From contig DLMH01000173.1 in the NCBI GenBank assembly GCA_002478115.1, positions 1-50,316 of the forward strand: a DNA stretch of 50,316 nt, read 5' to 3'. Shown here piece after piece: positions 28,456-38,301 of the stretch; the stretch's first letter is position 1, and every line of letters begins with the position of its first letter. A model generated the notes under the pieces. That model saw only the letters and a program-made list of their open reading frames with translations. It was not told the origin of the DNA and ran no database searches. The stretch is from Candidatus Acidiferrum typicum. Lineage in GTDB: Bacteria > Acidobacteriota > Terriglobia > Acidiferrales > UBA7541. Both the position numbers and the translations under genes were made by a program.

Positions 28456-28700
28456 GGCCGGAACTGCCGTCCACGACAAAGCTGCTTTTACGCTCAGATA
28501 GTCCTGAATCCAGCCGAAACTCGCGTGGCGTGCCCGCAGACTGTTGTGAAAAGCGCTACCCCCCAAAAAGTGTCGCTCTCGCGCGATCAGGCCGGTTTGA
28601 GCGCAACTCTTCCCGCATGGTCGGCGATCCGGAAGCTGGCTGGAAACGGGGTTCGAGGAAGTTTGGGAGTAAACTGTCAGTTCACTTGCCGTATAATGTC

Positions 28701-30158
28701 CTAAACGGAAACTGACCCGCTGTCCCTCATCCTCTTTCTTCCCTGCTGATTGCCCGGCCCCGCTTTCCTTCGCTCCACACGGAACGACGGAATCTGCCCT
28801 CCGCCGCTAGTCACATTCGCCAGTCCTGTTGCGCTCAAACGCGTCAAAAATCCTGCCAGCCTTCCGCGGAATAAATACGGCGCGAAATCCACCAGCATCT
28901 TCCGGAAATCCACTTTGCCGCCCGCACCGATATGCGGAAACACGTCCCGGCTGACCGGGATGCGCTCCTGCACGATCCAGCAGCCATGCGCCTTGGCCTT
29001 CTTTCCTCCGGGCAATGCCTCCTCGATGGCGCGCTCCCAGTGCTTTGCGTCCGTCTCCCAACCCAGTGTCACGCCCATTCCTCCATACTCGTCGCTGGGC
29101 TTCAACACCAGGTCCTTCCGGCGTTTCCGTATGTACTTCAGCAGCTCAATCGGCTTTCCGCCGTAATTGCTTTTGACGTCCTGCACAACTCGCGTCCAAG
29201 GCACGTGCCGCCAGATCAGTTCGCGTTCCTCCGGGGAAAACAGCGCCGCATTCCTCGCGTCCGTCAGCACCGCAAAAAACGCCTTCACGTGGGTAATCTT
29301 GCAGCGAAAATTATTCGCCACGCACACCGCTCCCGCCTCGTATGCCTTCACCAGCGCCGCGCATTCCGCGGGTTTCGCCACAATGTCATTGATCAACACG
29401 CGCCGGTACACCAGATCGATCTTCTTCCCCTTCGCTGCCAGATGCTTCCCGTCAAACTCCAATTCCCTCGGGTCCGCCAGAACCACCTGGATTCCCATCG
29501 CCTCGAATCTTGCCTGCAGAATCTCAAACTCGCTCCACGTTGGCACTTCCTTCCAATCCACAATCGCCATTTGTGGCCGATTCGCCTTTCCGCCCCATTC
29601 CGCATAAGTCGTCATCAGCGCATCCAGCAGCTTCGCGCTCAGCGGGTAACTGTGCACCTCGTACCGCCTTGCAAATTCCTCCATCACCGGCAATTTCCGG
29701 AATATATCCGAAAGAGTTTCCGAATAGCCCGCGCCCGCTGGCGATTCCCCGTTGTATTCCGTGAACTTCAGCGAGTCCGGCAGGAGAAACGCGTCCAGTC
29801 TCGACGCCGTACTCGCCGGTCCCGGTCCCGCAGCCAGCCGCGCCAGCCGCTCTTCCTCTGGCCGCAAATGGAATTGTGCGAAAAGGGTTTTGTCATTCAG
29901 CGCCGCGGTCGTAACCCGCTCCGCCACCGCTGCGATGGCTTCGGCAACGTGCCGCACGCGCCGCTCATCGGCAGGCGACAGAAAATAGGGCCGCAAAAAC
30001 GGGCAGTGCACTCGCCGCCCAAACGTCAGTTTCGCCGCGCGTACATCCGCCAGGAATTTCTTGGCAAGTGCCGGCGACTTCTTCACCAATGGCCGCAGCA
30101 GTTCGTGCCACTGCTCGGCTGCATCGCGATGTTTCCCCGCCGGCTTTCTGGACTTCAT
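28701..30158 (-). CDS. Circularly permuted ATP-grasp enzyme
   Basis: A 485-residue protein of the circularly permuted ATP-grasp type. Recognisable segments are KFTEYNGESPAGAGYSE in the N-terminal half, LVYRRVLINDIV and VANNFRCKITHVKAFFAVL in the centre, and the nucleotide-binding segments DLVLKPSDEYGGMGV and WIVQERIPVSRDVFP. This family joins carboxylates to amines via acyl phosphates, often in peptide-like small-molecule pathways. Its ATG overlaps the stop of the upstream ATP-grasp gene (30155-30158), so both are translated together. The C-terminal 20 residues (RRKAGPGNQQGRKRMRDSG) are basic and probably disordered. The exact product is unknown. Confidence 0.85.
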   Translation of the reverse strand: MKSRKPAGKHRDAAEQWHELLRPLVKKSPALAKKFLADVRAAKLTFGRRVHCPFLRPYFLSPADERRVRHVAEAIAAVAERVTTAALNDKTLFAQFHLRPEEERLARLAAGPGPASTASRLDAFLLPDSLKFTEYNGESPAGAGYSETLSDIFRKLPVMEEFARRYEVHSYPLSAKLLDALMTTYAEWGGKANRPQMAIVDWKEVPTWSEFEILQARFEAMGIQVVLADPRELEFDGKHLAAKGKKIDLVYRRVLINDIVAKPAECAALVKAYEAGAVCVANNFRCKITHVKAFFAVLTDARNAALFSPEERELIWRHVPWTRVVQDVKSNYGGKPIELLKYIRKRRKDLVLKPSDEYGGMGVTLGWETDAKHWERAIEEALPGGKKAKAHGCWIVQERIPVSRDVFPHIGAGGKVDFRKMLVDFAPYLFRGRLAGFLTRLSATGLANVTSGGGQIPSFRVERRKAGPGNQQGRKRMRDSGSVSV

Positions 30159-31165
30159 CGCTCCGTCGTTCCCAAGGGAGCAGACTGCGCCGCCTGCGCT
30201 GTGCGCGGCGCTCCCGTAAACCCTGCCGCCGCCCCAATGCTCAGCATCTCTTCCCAGCGCGGCCAGGTATTCGCCACGTTTCCATGCAGCGCGCGATCGA
30301 TCACCAACCGCGCCATCTTCTCCACCACATGCTTGAAGTAAAATTCCGTGATCCGGTCCTTCTCGAAATCCGGCGCGGGATTCAGGAAATCGATCGCGTA
30401 CGGCACGCCATCCTTCACCGCAAACTCGATCGTGTTCATTTCGTAGCCCAATGCCAGATTGATTGTCTGCGCGTCTTTCACCACCCGCGCACCCAGCTCA
30501 TCCGACAAATATTTGTGCTCCACCAGGTACTTCCGTTCCTTCGGGTCATACGCCACCGGCAAAATGTCCGACTTGCCAAACGTGAAGCACCTCACGTATT
30601 GCTCGAAATCGATGAACTCCTGCAGCGTCATGCAATACGGCGAAGTCTTGTCGTACGCCTCCAGCAGTTGCTCCTCGTTATGCACCTTGTAAACGTGCTT
30701 CCAACCGCCGCCCGAAAACGGTTTCAGTATCGCCGGCCGCCCCACCGAGTCCAGCAGCCCCACCCAGTCCATTGGATATTTCAGGTTGCGCAGCGACTCC
30801 GAGGTGATGTCCACATCGTAGGGATAGCCCTTTTGCGGCAGCAAAATCGTCTTGGGAATCGCAATGCCCAGTTTTGCGGCAACGCTGTAGTTGAAAAACT
30901 TGTCGTCCGCCGTCCACCAGAACGGATTGTTGATGACGTACGTTCCTTGCAGCACTGCCTGTTTCAGGTAGCCGCGGTAGTAATCCACCTCATGCGAGAT
31001 CCGGTCCACAATCACCCGGTATTCCGCCGGCTCGCCCATCCGCGTCCCGCCCAACTTCACAATTTCCGCGCTCACCCCATCCTTTCTCCCCAGTTCGTTT
31101 ATCCGCGCCAGAAACGCGGGAGGAAAACTGTATTCCCGCCCGCACAACAACCCCACCTTCACCAT
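30155..31165 (-). CDS. ATP-grasp ligase (RimK/D-Ala-D-Ala ligase-like)
   Basis: A 336-residue classical ATP-grasp protein. It has an N-terminal Rossmann-like domain (VKVGLLCGREYSFPPAFL), then the ATP-binding core with PAILKPFSGGGWKHVYKV, LQEFIDFEQYVRCFTFG, and the metal-binding FAVKDGVPYAIDFLNPAPDFE segment near the C-terminus. GGGAGGTG before ATG 31165 is a strong ribosome site. Such ligases add an amino acid or other amine to a carboxylate. The gene lies between a GCS2-type ligase upstream (in transcription order) and a permuted ATP-grasp gene downstream, so it likely performs the middle step of an amide-forming pathway. The last 30 residues are Ala/Thr-rich and outside the fold. Confidence 0.88.
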   Translation of the reverse strand: MVKVGLLCGREYSFPPAFLARINELGRKDGVSAEIVKLGGTRMGEPAEYRVIVDRISHEVDYYRGYLKQAVLQGTYVINNPFWWTADDKFFNYSVAAKLGIAIPKTILLPQKGYPYDVDITSESLRNLKYPMDWVGLLDSVGRPAILKPFSGGGWKHVYKVHNEEQLLEAYDKTSPYCMTLQEFIDFEQYVRCFTFGKSDILPVAYDPKERKYLVEHKYLSDELGARVVKDAQTINLALGYEMNTIEFAVKDGVPYAIDFLNPAPDFEKDRITEFYFKHVVEKMARLVIDRALHGNVANTWPRWEEMLSIGAAAGFTGAPRTAQAAQSAPLGTTER

Positions 31166-31242
31166 CGCGCACCTCCCGTTCCCTCTGTTTCGGCTAGCCC
31201 TGTGAAGAATCCCGGCCCCATTGTCCTACGCAGTGCTTGCCG

Positions 31243-31385
31243 CTAGTGTTGTGTCCCACAAGTTCCTTGCACTGCTCTTTAGGGGGTCAGGGCTTCAGCC
31301 CTGATATAAAGTCTGCAAAATGAATTGGGCTTTAGCTCCTGAAGACTCTGGACATCTTCACATTATCTTCGGGACACAACACTAG
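31243..31385. mobile_element. 143-bp MITE-like element with 15-bp terminal inverted repeats
   Basis: Perfect inverted ends CTAGTGTTGTGTCCC (31243-31257) and GGGACACAACACTAG (31371-31385) enclose a family A two-hairpin repeat (31278-31345; stem GTCAGGGCT / AGCCCTGAT, then GGGCTTTAGCTCC). The right end contains the TAG stop of the carboxylate-amine ligase gene (31382-31384). No transposase is encoded. It may be a miniature element moved in trans, or just a structured intergenic spacer; a flanking target duplication is not obvious. Confidence 0.55.
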
Positions 31386-32518
31386 TTGATCACTCCCGCC
31401 GTCGCCGACTTCCCATCCTCCGCGCTTCCCCGCGTTTCCCTCACCAAATGCCGCACCACATCCTTCAGGTCCGCGGTCTGCTGGAAAACGCGCAGTTGCC
31501 GTTCCGCGCTCGTGCCCTCATTCATGATCGTGTGCACATACTCCACGGCGCTCCGGCTACCCAGATCGTCCACCACGTCATCCACAAATTCCAATAGCTC
31601 GGGGATCAGTTGCCTCATCGGCACTTCCTCTTCCTTCCCAAAATCAATCAGCTTTCCCTCGATTCCGTACCGCGCCGCGCGCCACTTGTTTTCTTCAATC
31701 AGCGCCCGCCGGTACAGCCGCCAGCCCATATTCCCTTTGTACAGCCGGTGGATCTTCACCACAATCGCCTGCGTCAGCGCCGCAATCGCCACCGCTTCTT
31801 CTACCTTCGTGGCCACATCGCACATCCGGAACTCCAGGGTCCCAAACGTCGGGTGCGGCCGCACATCCCACCAGATCTTCTTCCCGTTGTCGATGCTGTT
31901 CAGCTTCACCAGCAGATTCACGAAATTCTCGTACGCGCTCCACGACTCAAACGTTTCTGGCACGCCCGTCCGGGGAAATCGCCGGAACACCGTCGTCCGG
32001 AACGATTTCAGCCCCGTGTTCCTTCCCATCCAGAAGGGCGAGCTTGTCGAAAGCGCCAGCAGATGCGGCAGGAAATACCGCACCATGTTCATCATGTCGA
32101 TGGTCGACTGCTTGTCCGGCATGGCCACGTGGATGTGCATCCCAAAGATCAGCAGCGACCTGGCCAGTTGCCCCATCTCTTCCACGATGTGCTGGTAACG
32201 CTCTCCCGGCGAAATCACCTGATCGATCCAGTTCGAAAACGGGTGCGTTCCCGCCGCCGCCACCTGCAGCCCCGTGCTTTCGGCCGCGGACACCAGTTCG
32301 TTCCGCGTCCGGTGAATCTCCAGCCGCAACTCGCTCACGTTCTCGCAGATCTTCGTCCCGGTCTCGACGATGGACTGGTGCATCTCGCCCTTGACCTGGT
32401 CGCCCAATCCATGTGCTGCCGCGGAAAGCAATTGCACCACGTGCGAGCGCAGCTCTAACGTAGCAGGATCAATAATCTGGAATTCTTCTTCGACACCGAT
32501 GGTGAAGCGGTGAGCCAT
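31382..32518 (-). CDS. GCS2-type carboxylate-amine ligase (YbdK-like)
   Basis: A 378-residue member of the glutamate-cysteine ligase 2 family. It opens with FTIGVEEEFQIIDP, the family's metal/ATP-binding start, and carries GEMHQSIVETGT, GMHIHVAM, WWDVRPHPTFGTLEFRMCDV and EENKWRAARYG. YbdK from Escherichia coli has weak glutamate-cysteine ligase activity; the true amine and acid here are unknown. ATG 32518 is chosen over the longer frame (to 32572) because GGAGGG lies eight bases upstream and VEEEF falls near the terminus. It is the first gene of a three-gene minus-strand amide-ligase operon. Its stop is inside the terminal repeat of a MITE-like element. Confidence 0.9.
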   Translation of the reverse strand: MAHRFTIGVEEEFQIIDPATLELRSHVVQLLSAAAHGLGDQVKGEMHQSIVETGTKICENVSELRLEIHRTRNELVSAAESTGLQVAAAGTHPFSNWIDQVISPGERYQHIVEEMGQLARSLLIFGMHIHVAMPDKQSTIDMMNMVRYFLPHLLALSTSSPFWMGRNTGLKSFRTTVFRRFPRTGVPETFESWSAYENFVNLLVKLNSIDNGKKIWWDVRPHPTFGTLEFRMCDVATKVEEAVAIAALTQAIVVKIHRLYKGNMGWRLYRRALIEENKWRAARYGIEGKLIDFGKEEEVPMRQLIPELLEFVDDVVDDLGSRSAVEYVHTIMNEGTSAERQLRVFQQTADLKDVVRHLVRETRGSAEDGKSATAGVIN

Positions 32519-32675
32519 ATTTTGGCCCTCCGGATCGCTTGGTCTCAATGGGCACTTCGGAGCCAGTATCATACCCTCTCCCTCCTCCCATTTGCACCCA
32601 TCGCTAGGGACCCGGCCTTCCTCCGCTCAATTTGGTCCTAGACGCCCCGCCTCTCCCCTTGGCACACTCACCCTC

Positions 32676-33788
32676 ATGCAGATCTCTCCCTTCCGCATCG
32701 AGGAGTACATGGGCAAGTACGAATTTGCCGCCAGGTACCTGCTCTCATCCTCCGACGCCGAATCCCAAACCATTCAAGAAATACTCGCTCTCGAACCTGG
32801 CGCCCATGATGCCTTCCTGAACCATTGGTGCGGTTACACCGAATCCCCCGGCGCTCCCTGGCTTCGCGATGTCCTGGCCACCATGTACTCGCAAATCTCT
32901 CCCGATCAACTCGTCGTGCTTTCCGCCGCCGAAGAAGCCATCTTCGTCTTCTATCACGCTCTGCTCACGCCCCAGGACCACGCCATTGTCGAAACGCCCT
33001 GCTACGAAAGTGCTCTCACCGTCCCCAAAAGCACAGGCGCCGCTGTATCCGAATGGCGCCGCAACGCCGCAAACGCCTGGGCCCACGATTTCTCCGCCCT
33101 CGAATCGCTTGTCCGCCCTACCACGCGCGCTATTTACATCAACTCGCCTCATAATCCGACCGGACTGCTCATGCCTCCGGACATTTTCCGCCGCGTCCTG
33201 GATCTCGCCGCTCGCCATGGCATTTACGTCTTCTCCGACGAGGTCTACCGCGAGCTCGAGCACGATCCCACCACCCGGCTTCCCGCCGCTTGTGATCTCT
33301 ATGAGCGCGCCCTCAGCCTCGGCTCCGTCAGCAAGACCTACGGCCTCCCCGGGCTCCGCCTCGGCTGGCTCGCTTGCCGCGACGCTTCCATCCTTCAAAA
33401 AATCATCTCCTTCAAGCACTACACCACTATCTGCGCCAGCGCCCCCAGCGAATTCCTCACCGCCGTCGCCTTCCGCCACCGCCAGAAATTCATCGGCCGC
33501 AGCCTCCAGATCGTTCTTCGCAATCTTCCCCAACTGAGCGCCTTCTTTTCGCGTCACGCGGATCTTTTCGAATGGACTCCTCCCAACGCAAGCACCATCG
33601 GCTTCGTTCGCTTCAAGCCCGCGCAGGACGTCCAATCCTTCTGTGAACGCCTCGTTCGCGAAGCCGGTGTCCTTCTCCTGCCTGGCACCGTCTACGACGA
33701 GCCCCGCCACATCCGCTTCGGCTATGGTCGTCGTAATATGCCCGAATCCCTCGCCCACCTCGAATCCTGGCTCGCCACCTTTCCCTGA
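32676..33788 (+). CDS. PLP-dependent class I/II aminotransferase
   Basis: A 370-residue fold-type I enzyme. The PLP lysine is K220 in SVSKTYGLPGLRLGW. INSPHNPTG and FSDEVYRELE match the aminotransferase I/II family. The N-terminus (FRIEEYMGKYEFAARYLLSSSD) resembles the subgroup that includes capreomycidine synthase-like enzymes, so beta-replacement or cyclisation is possible besides transamination. ATG 32676 is used; the longer frame to 32592 has a low-complexity start. It is divergent from the carboxylate-amine ligase, with 157 bases between the starts for two promoters. This placement suggests it may supply an amino-acid building block to that pathway. Confidence 0.88.
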   Translation: MQISPFRIEEYMGKYEFAARYLLSSSDAESQTIQEILALEPGAHDAFLNHWCGYTESPGAPWLRDVLATMYSQISPDQLVVLSAAEEAIFVFYHALLTPQDHAIVETPCYESALTVPKSTGAAVSEWRRNAANAWAHDFSALESLVRPTTRAIYINSPHNPTGLLMPPDIFRRVLDLAARHGIYVFSDEVYRELEHDPTTRLPAACDLYERALSLGSVSKTYGLPGLRLGWLACRDASILQKIISFKHYTTICASAPSEFLTAVAFRHRQKFIGRSLQIVLRNLPQLSAFFSRHADLFEWTPPNASTIGFVRFKPAQDVQSFCERLVREAGVLLLPGTVYDEPRHIRFGYGRRNMPESLAHLESWLATFP

Positions 33789-33825
33789 TGTGGGCGGCCA
33801 CCAGCTTCCTTAAGAACTCCGCTCG

Positions 33826-33892
33826 TTAGGGCGTCGGAGCTTCAGCTCCGACATTAAGCGCTCGGTCCTCAATGGGCTTTAGCCCCTGAGGA
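33826..33892. repeat. Family A two-hairpin repeat, copy 3
   Basis: A stem GTCGGAGCT / AGCTCCGAC with a TC loop (33833-33852), spacer ATTAAGCGCTCGGTCCTCAAT, second hairpin GGGCT / AGCCC, then CTGAGGA. It is nearly identical to the copy at 21646 and lies after the aminotransferase stop. Confidence 0.8.
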
Positions 33893-33973
33893 GGTGTTGT
33901 TGAGCATTTTCCCGCACTCTGGATCACCGATTTAGCCAAACTTCTTCTCGGCCCGCCTCTCGCGGCACCTCTC

Positions 33974-34010
33974 AAAAATAAAAAAGGGCTATCACCTTCG
34001 ATAGCCCTCT
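33974..34010 (-). terminator. Rho-independent terminator of the zinc-ribbon gene
   Basis: Read on the minus strand: stem AGGGCTATC / GATAGCCCT with a GAAGGT-type loop, followed directly by TTTTTTATTTTT. It lies 29 bases beyond the stop of the gene at 34039 and is the clearest terminator for a minus-strand gene in the window. Confidence 0.9.
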
Positions 34011-34038
34011 CCCTCAGTCTTAAATTCTTAGGTTTGGT

Positions 34039-34341
34039 TTACGCTGCGCCCATGGACCGCCTTGCTTGGAAGCATTCCCGGCAAAACACCGGGCGCCCCT
34101 GCGTCGGTCGGAAAGGAACCGTGGTCTCTTTTCCGCATTGCGAGCATGTGGTCTTGGTTTCTGCCCGCGCTTGCGTCGCCCCGCCTCCTCCGCCTCCCTC
34201 CGCTCGTTTGGCCTTGCACGCCTTACAGCGTTTCGGTTCGTTCTTGAATCCCTTGTCGGCGAAAAACATCTGTTCACCGGCGGTAAACACAAACTCGGCA
34301 CCACACTCCGAGCACTTCAGGACCCGATCGTGGTATTCCAT
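34039..34341 (-). CDS. Double zinc-ribbon protein
   Basis: A 100-residue cytoplasmic protein with two zinc-binding pairs of CxxC knuckles: CSECG...CKACK (residues 10-45) and CSQCG...CRECF (about 66-93). They are joined by an Ala/Gly linker containing six glycines. The first half matches the probable zinc-ribbon domain (trcC type) with FFADKGFKNEPKRCKACK; the second resembles CxxCx(11)CxxC knuckles found in small DNA- or RNA-binding proteins. GGGGAG precedes ATG 34341. It has its own terminator, so it is probably monocistronic. Function is unknown; similar small proteins are widespread next to translation genes. Confidence 0.8.
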   Translation of the reverse strand: MEYHDRVLKCSECGAEFVFTAGEQMFFADKGFKNEPKRCKACKAKRAEGGGGGGATQARAETKTTCSQCGKETTVPFRPTQGRPVFCRECFQARRSMGAA

Positions 34342-34552
34342 GAGCCGCTCCCCTTGGACCCCAAGCGGGCAGCGGGGACGGGCTCATTTTGCACCAGGGC
34401 TTGTTTGTGAATCTAGACCTGTAGTCCGGGAACGCCGGGCACGGATCCCTTGGGCCTGTGGGCGCAGTCAATGTACGAACACCCAAAACGTCTCTGCCTG
34501 ATAGGGGCCTGATCCCGGAAGTGCGGCGCCGAGCCGCGTCTCGTTCAGGTTC

Positions 34553-34750
34553 TTAGTCCTGCTCGCGACGCTGCTTCTTGCGCAGTCGCTTCCGCGAAAG
34601 CGCTTCTTTGGCCCGGCGCTTCTCACCGGGCTTCATGTAGAAGCTGTGCTTCTTGATTTCCTTAATGATGTCTTCCTGCTGCACCTTGCGCTTAAACCGC
34701 CGCAGGGCATTCTCAAGAGACTCGCTCTCTTGAATCACTACTTCAGCCAA
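34553..34750 (-). CDS. rpsU: 30S ribosomal protein S21
   Basis: A 65-residue basic protein matching S21: the ESLENALRRFKRKVQQEDIIKEI core in its first half and a strongly basic tail with KKQRREQD. It binds the 30S platform near the anti-Shine-Dalgarno end of 16S rRNA and helps initiation. The start codon is TTG 34750, as no in-frame ATG or GTG fits; GGGGTGA lies about eight bases upstream. A TTG start on a ribosomal protein gene is notable. Confidence 0.95.
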   Translation of the reverse strand: MAEVVIQESESLENALRRFKRKVQQEDIIKEIKKHSFYMKPGEKRRAKEALSRKRLRKKQRREQD

Positions 34751-35045
34751 TGGTCTTCACCCCAATTCCGGTTCGGATTGGTCACTTGCAGCGCCCGCCA
34801 ATGACCTGAGGCGCTGCCCTTGGTAGATTATCTCACGAGGGTGCTGGCTTCTTGTAGTCAATTCCAGCCCTCCAAGTCAAGCCTTCTTTCCAGTTCTTCG
34901 CCCTCTTTCCCCCGCAGGCTACCTCGCCAGTTACTCTTTACTCCCGCGCCAATTTTCCGGCCCCTTCTTATTCTCGTCGTGCGTCCCCCTTGCCTCTGCT
35001 GTTACACTAAGCTGCTTCAGAGTCCTGCCTCGGGAGCTGATCCTC

Positions 35046-36284
35046 ATGCCTGATATGCGCGATGCCCTTGGAGTTCTCCTCGCGGGTGGACAGGGTGAAC
35101 GTCTCTGGCCGCTCACCAGAGACCGCGCCAAGCCCGCCGTCCCTTTCGGCGCTCTTTACCGCATCATCGATGTCACTCTCTCGAATTGCATCAACTCTTC
35201 GCTCCACCGCGTTTTTGTCCTCACCCAGTACAAAGCCCTCAGTCTTAATCGTCACATTCGCGCCGGCTGGTCTCCGCTGATGGGCCTCGGCGAATTCATC
35301 GAAGTGCTTCCCCCGCAGATGCGTGTCTCTCAGCAGTGGTACCAGGGCACTGCCGACGCCGTTTATCAGAATATTTACTCCATCGGCAGCGAGCGCTCCA
35401 AGTTCGTCTTCATCCTTTCCGGCGACCAAATCTACAAAATGAACTACGCCAGAATGCTCCAGCAGCACATCGACTCCGCCGCTGATGTCACCGTCGCCAC
35501 CATTGAAATCCCCGCCGCTGAGGCCGCCAAGCAGTTCGGTGTCCTCGAAACCGATAAGGGCTGGCGAATCGTCGGCTTTGAGGAAAAGCCCGCCAAGCCC
35601 AAGCAATCGCCTCACAAGGCGGCCCACTGCAACGCCTCCATGGGCATATACATCTTCAATACCCAGCTCCTCATCCCCATCCTCCTTGCCGATTCCGAAG
35701 ATCCCAAGTCTTCTCACGATTTCGGCAAAGACATTCTCCCCCGCATCATCTCCAAGCACCGCGTCTTCGCCTACAACTTCGTCGACGAAAACAGCCAGGA
35801 AACTCTCTATTGGCGCGACGTCGGCACCCTCGACGCCTACTACGAAGCCAACATGGACCTCGTCAGCGTGTCGCCCGTCTTCAACCTCTACGACAAGCAT
35901 TGGCCTCTCCGCGGCTGGCAACACCAATATCCCCCCGCGAAATTCGTATTTGCCGACGCCGACCGCATGGGCGTGGCCATTGATTCTATCGTCGCCGGCG
36001 GCTCCATCCTCTCTGGCGGCCGCGTGCAGAATTGCGTCGTCGGCTACGATGTTCGCGTCAATAGCTATTGCGAAATCTCCGAATCCATCTTGTACAATCA
36101 CGTCAATGTCGGCCGCCACTCCCGCATTCGCCGCGCCATCATTGACCGCCACGTCAGCCTCCCCGAACATACCGAAATTGGTTACGACCTCGAAGCCGAC
36201 CGCCGCCGCTTCCATCTCACCCCCTCCGGCATCGTCGTCGTCGTTCGCCAGGAGTCCCTCATCGAAGAGCCCGAAGCCCAGTGA
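35046..36284 (+). CDS. glgC: Glucose-1-phosphate adenylyltransferase
   Basis: A 412-residue ADP-glucose pyrophosphorylase, which makes ADP-glucose from ATP and glucose-1-phosphate, the committed step of bacterial glycogen synthesis. The nucleotide-binding start LLAGGQGERLWPLTRDRAKP is at residues 11-30. FILSGDQIYKMNY carries the catalytic Asp, VGFEEKPAKP the sugar-phosphate site, and a left-handed beta-helix region with SILSGGRVQNCVVG forms the C-terminal third. GGGAG lies about nine bases before ATG 35046. No other glg gene is adjacent; a small membrane-protein ORF and enolase follow on the same strand. Confidence 0.95.
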   Translation: MPDMRDALGVLLAGGQGERLWPLTRDRAKPAVPFGALYRIIDVTLSNCINSSLHRVFVLTQYKALSLNRHIRAGWSPLMGLGEFIEVLPPQMRVSQQWYQGTADAVYQNIYSIGSERSKFVFILSGDQIYKMNYARMLQQHIDSAADVTVATIEIPAAEAAKQFGVLETDKGWRIVGFEEKPAKPKQSPHKAAHCNASMGIYIFNTQLLIPILLADSEDPKSSHDFGKDILPRIISKHRVFAYNFVDENSQETLYWRDVGTLDAYYEANMDLVSVSPVFNLYDKHWPLRGWQHQYPPAKFVFADADRMGVAIDSIVAGGSILSGGRVQNCVVGYDVRVNSYCEISESILYNHVNVGRHSRIRRAIIDRHVSLPEHTEIGYDLEADRRRFHLTPSGIVVVVRQESLIEEPEAQ

Positions 36285-36294
36285 GGCGCAAACT

Positions 36295-37951
<1,657 letters not shown>

Positions 37952-37973
37952 CTATTCCATTGCAAGTGAACGC

Positions 37974-38008
37974 GAGGGCGGGAATCCAAATCCCGCCCTC
38001 TTTTTTTT
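37974..38008 (+). terminator. Rho-independent terminator of eno
   Basis: Stem GAGGGCGGGA / TCCCGCCCTC with the loop ATCCAAA, followed by a run of eight T. It starts 23 bases after the enolase stop. The remaining bases of the 350-base gap to 38302 hold no gene that I can support. Confidence 0.92.
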
Positions 38009-38301
38009 GGCGTGTCGATTACATCGCGCTCATTCGCCAATCGCGGCCGGCTATTTTGGAGTGCGGCGGCTCGCCGCCGCTTTTACGCCGTCAGCACCCC
38101 CGCGAAACTATCTTTCTCCGAAGGATGTAGCGGCCGCATTTTTACCCTGAGCAATGCGAAGAACTGAGGCGGGCTCTTTTTCCGCGGCTTGTGAAGTGGC
38201 CAGTCTTCAGACTGGCGATTTTCCTTGTTCTTCTCGCACGCCCAAAATTGCCACCCCGAGCGTGTACCCATCGTGCTGCCCGGGAGTAAACTCTTCCCAT
38301 C

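Noticed and set aside
28661..28700. Promoter with TATAAT at 28692
   Set aside because: A -10-like TATAAT exists, but no -35 hexamer is at a suitable distance, and transcription would run into the 3' end of an opposing gene.
28932..30341. A 469-residue plus-strand open frame opposite the ligase genes
   Set aside because: It is His/Arg/Pro/Gln-rich, the usual complement of GC-rich coding sequence, and two recognised ATP-grasp genes occupy the other strand.
34342..34552. tRNA or other RNA gene between the zinc-ribbon gene and rpsU
   Set aside because: Some stem-like segments occur (GCGGC...GCCGC), but there is no cloverleaf or TTCGA arm with matching acceptor pairing.
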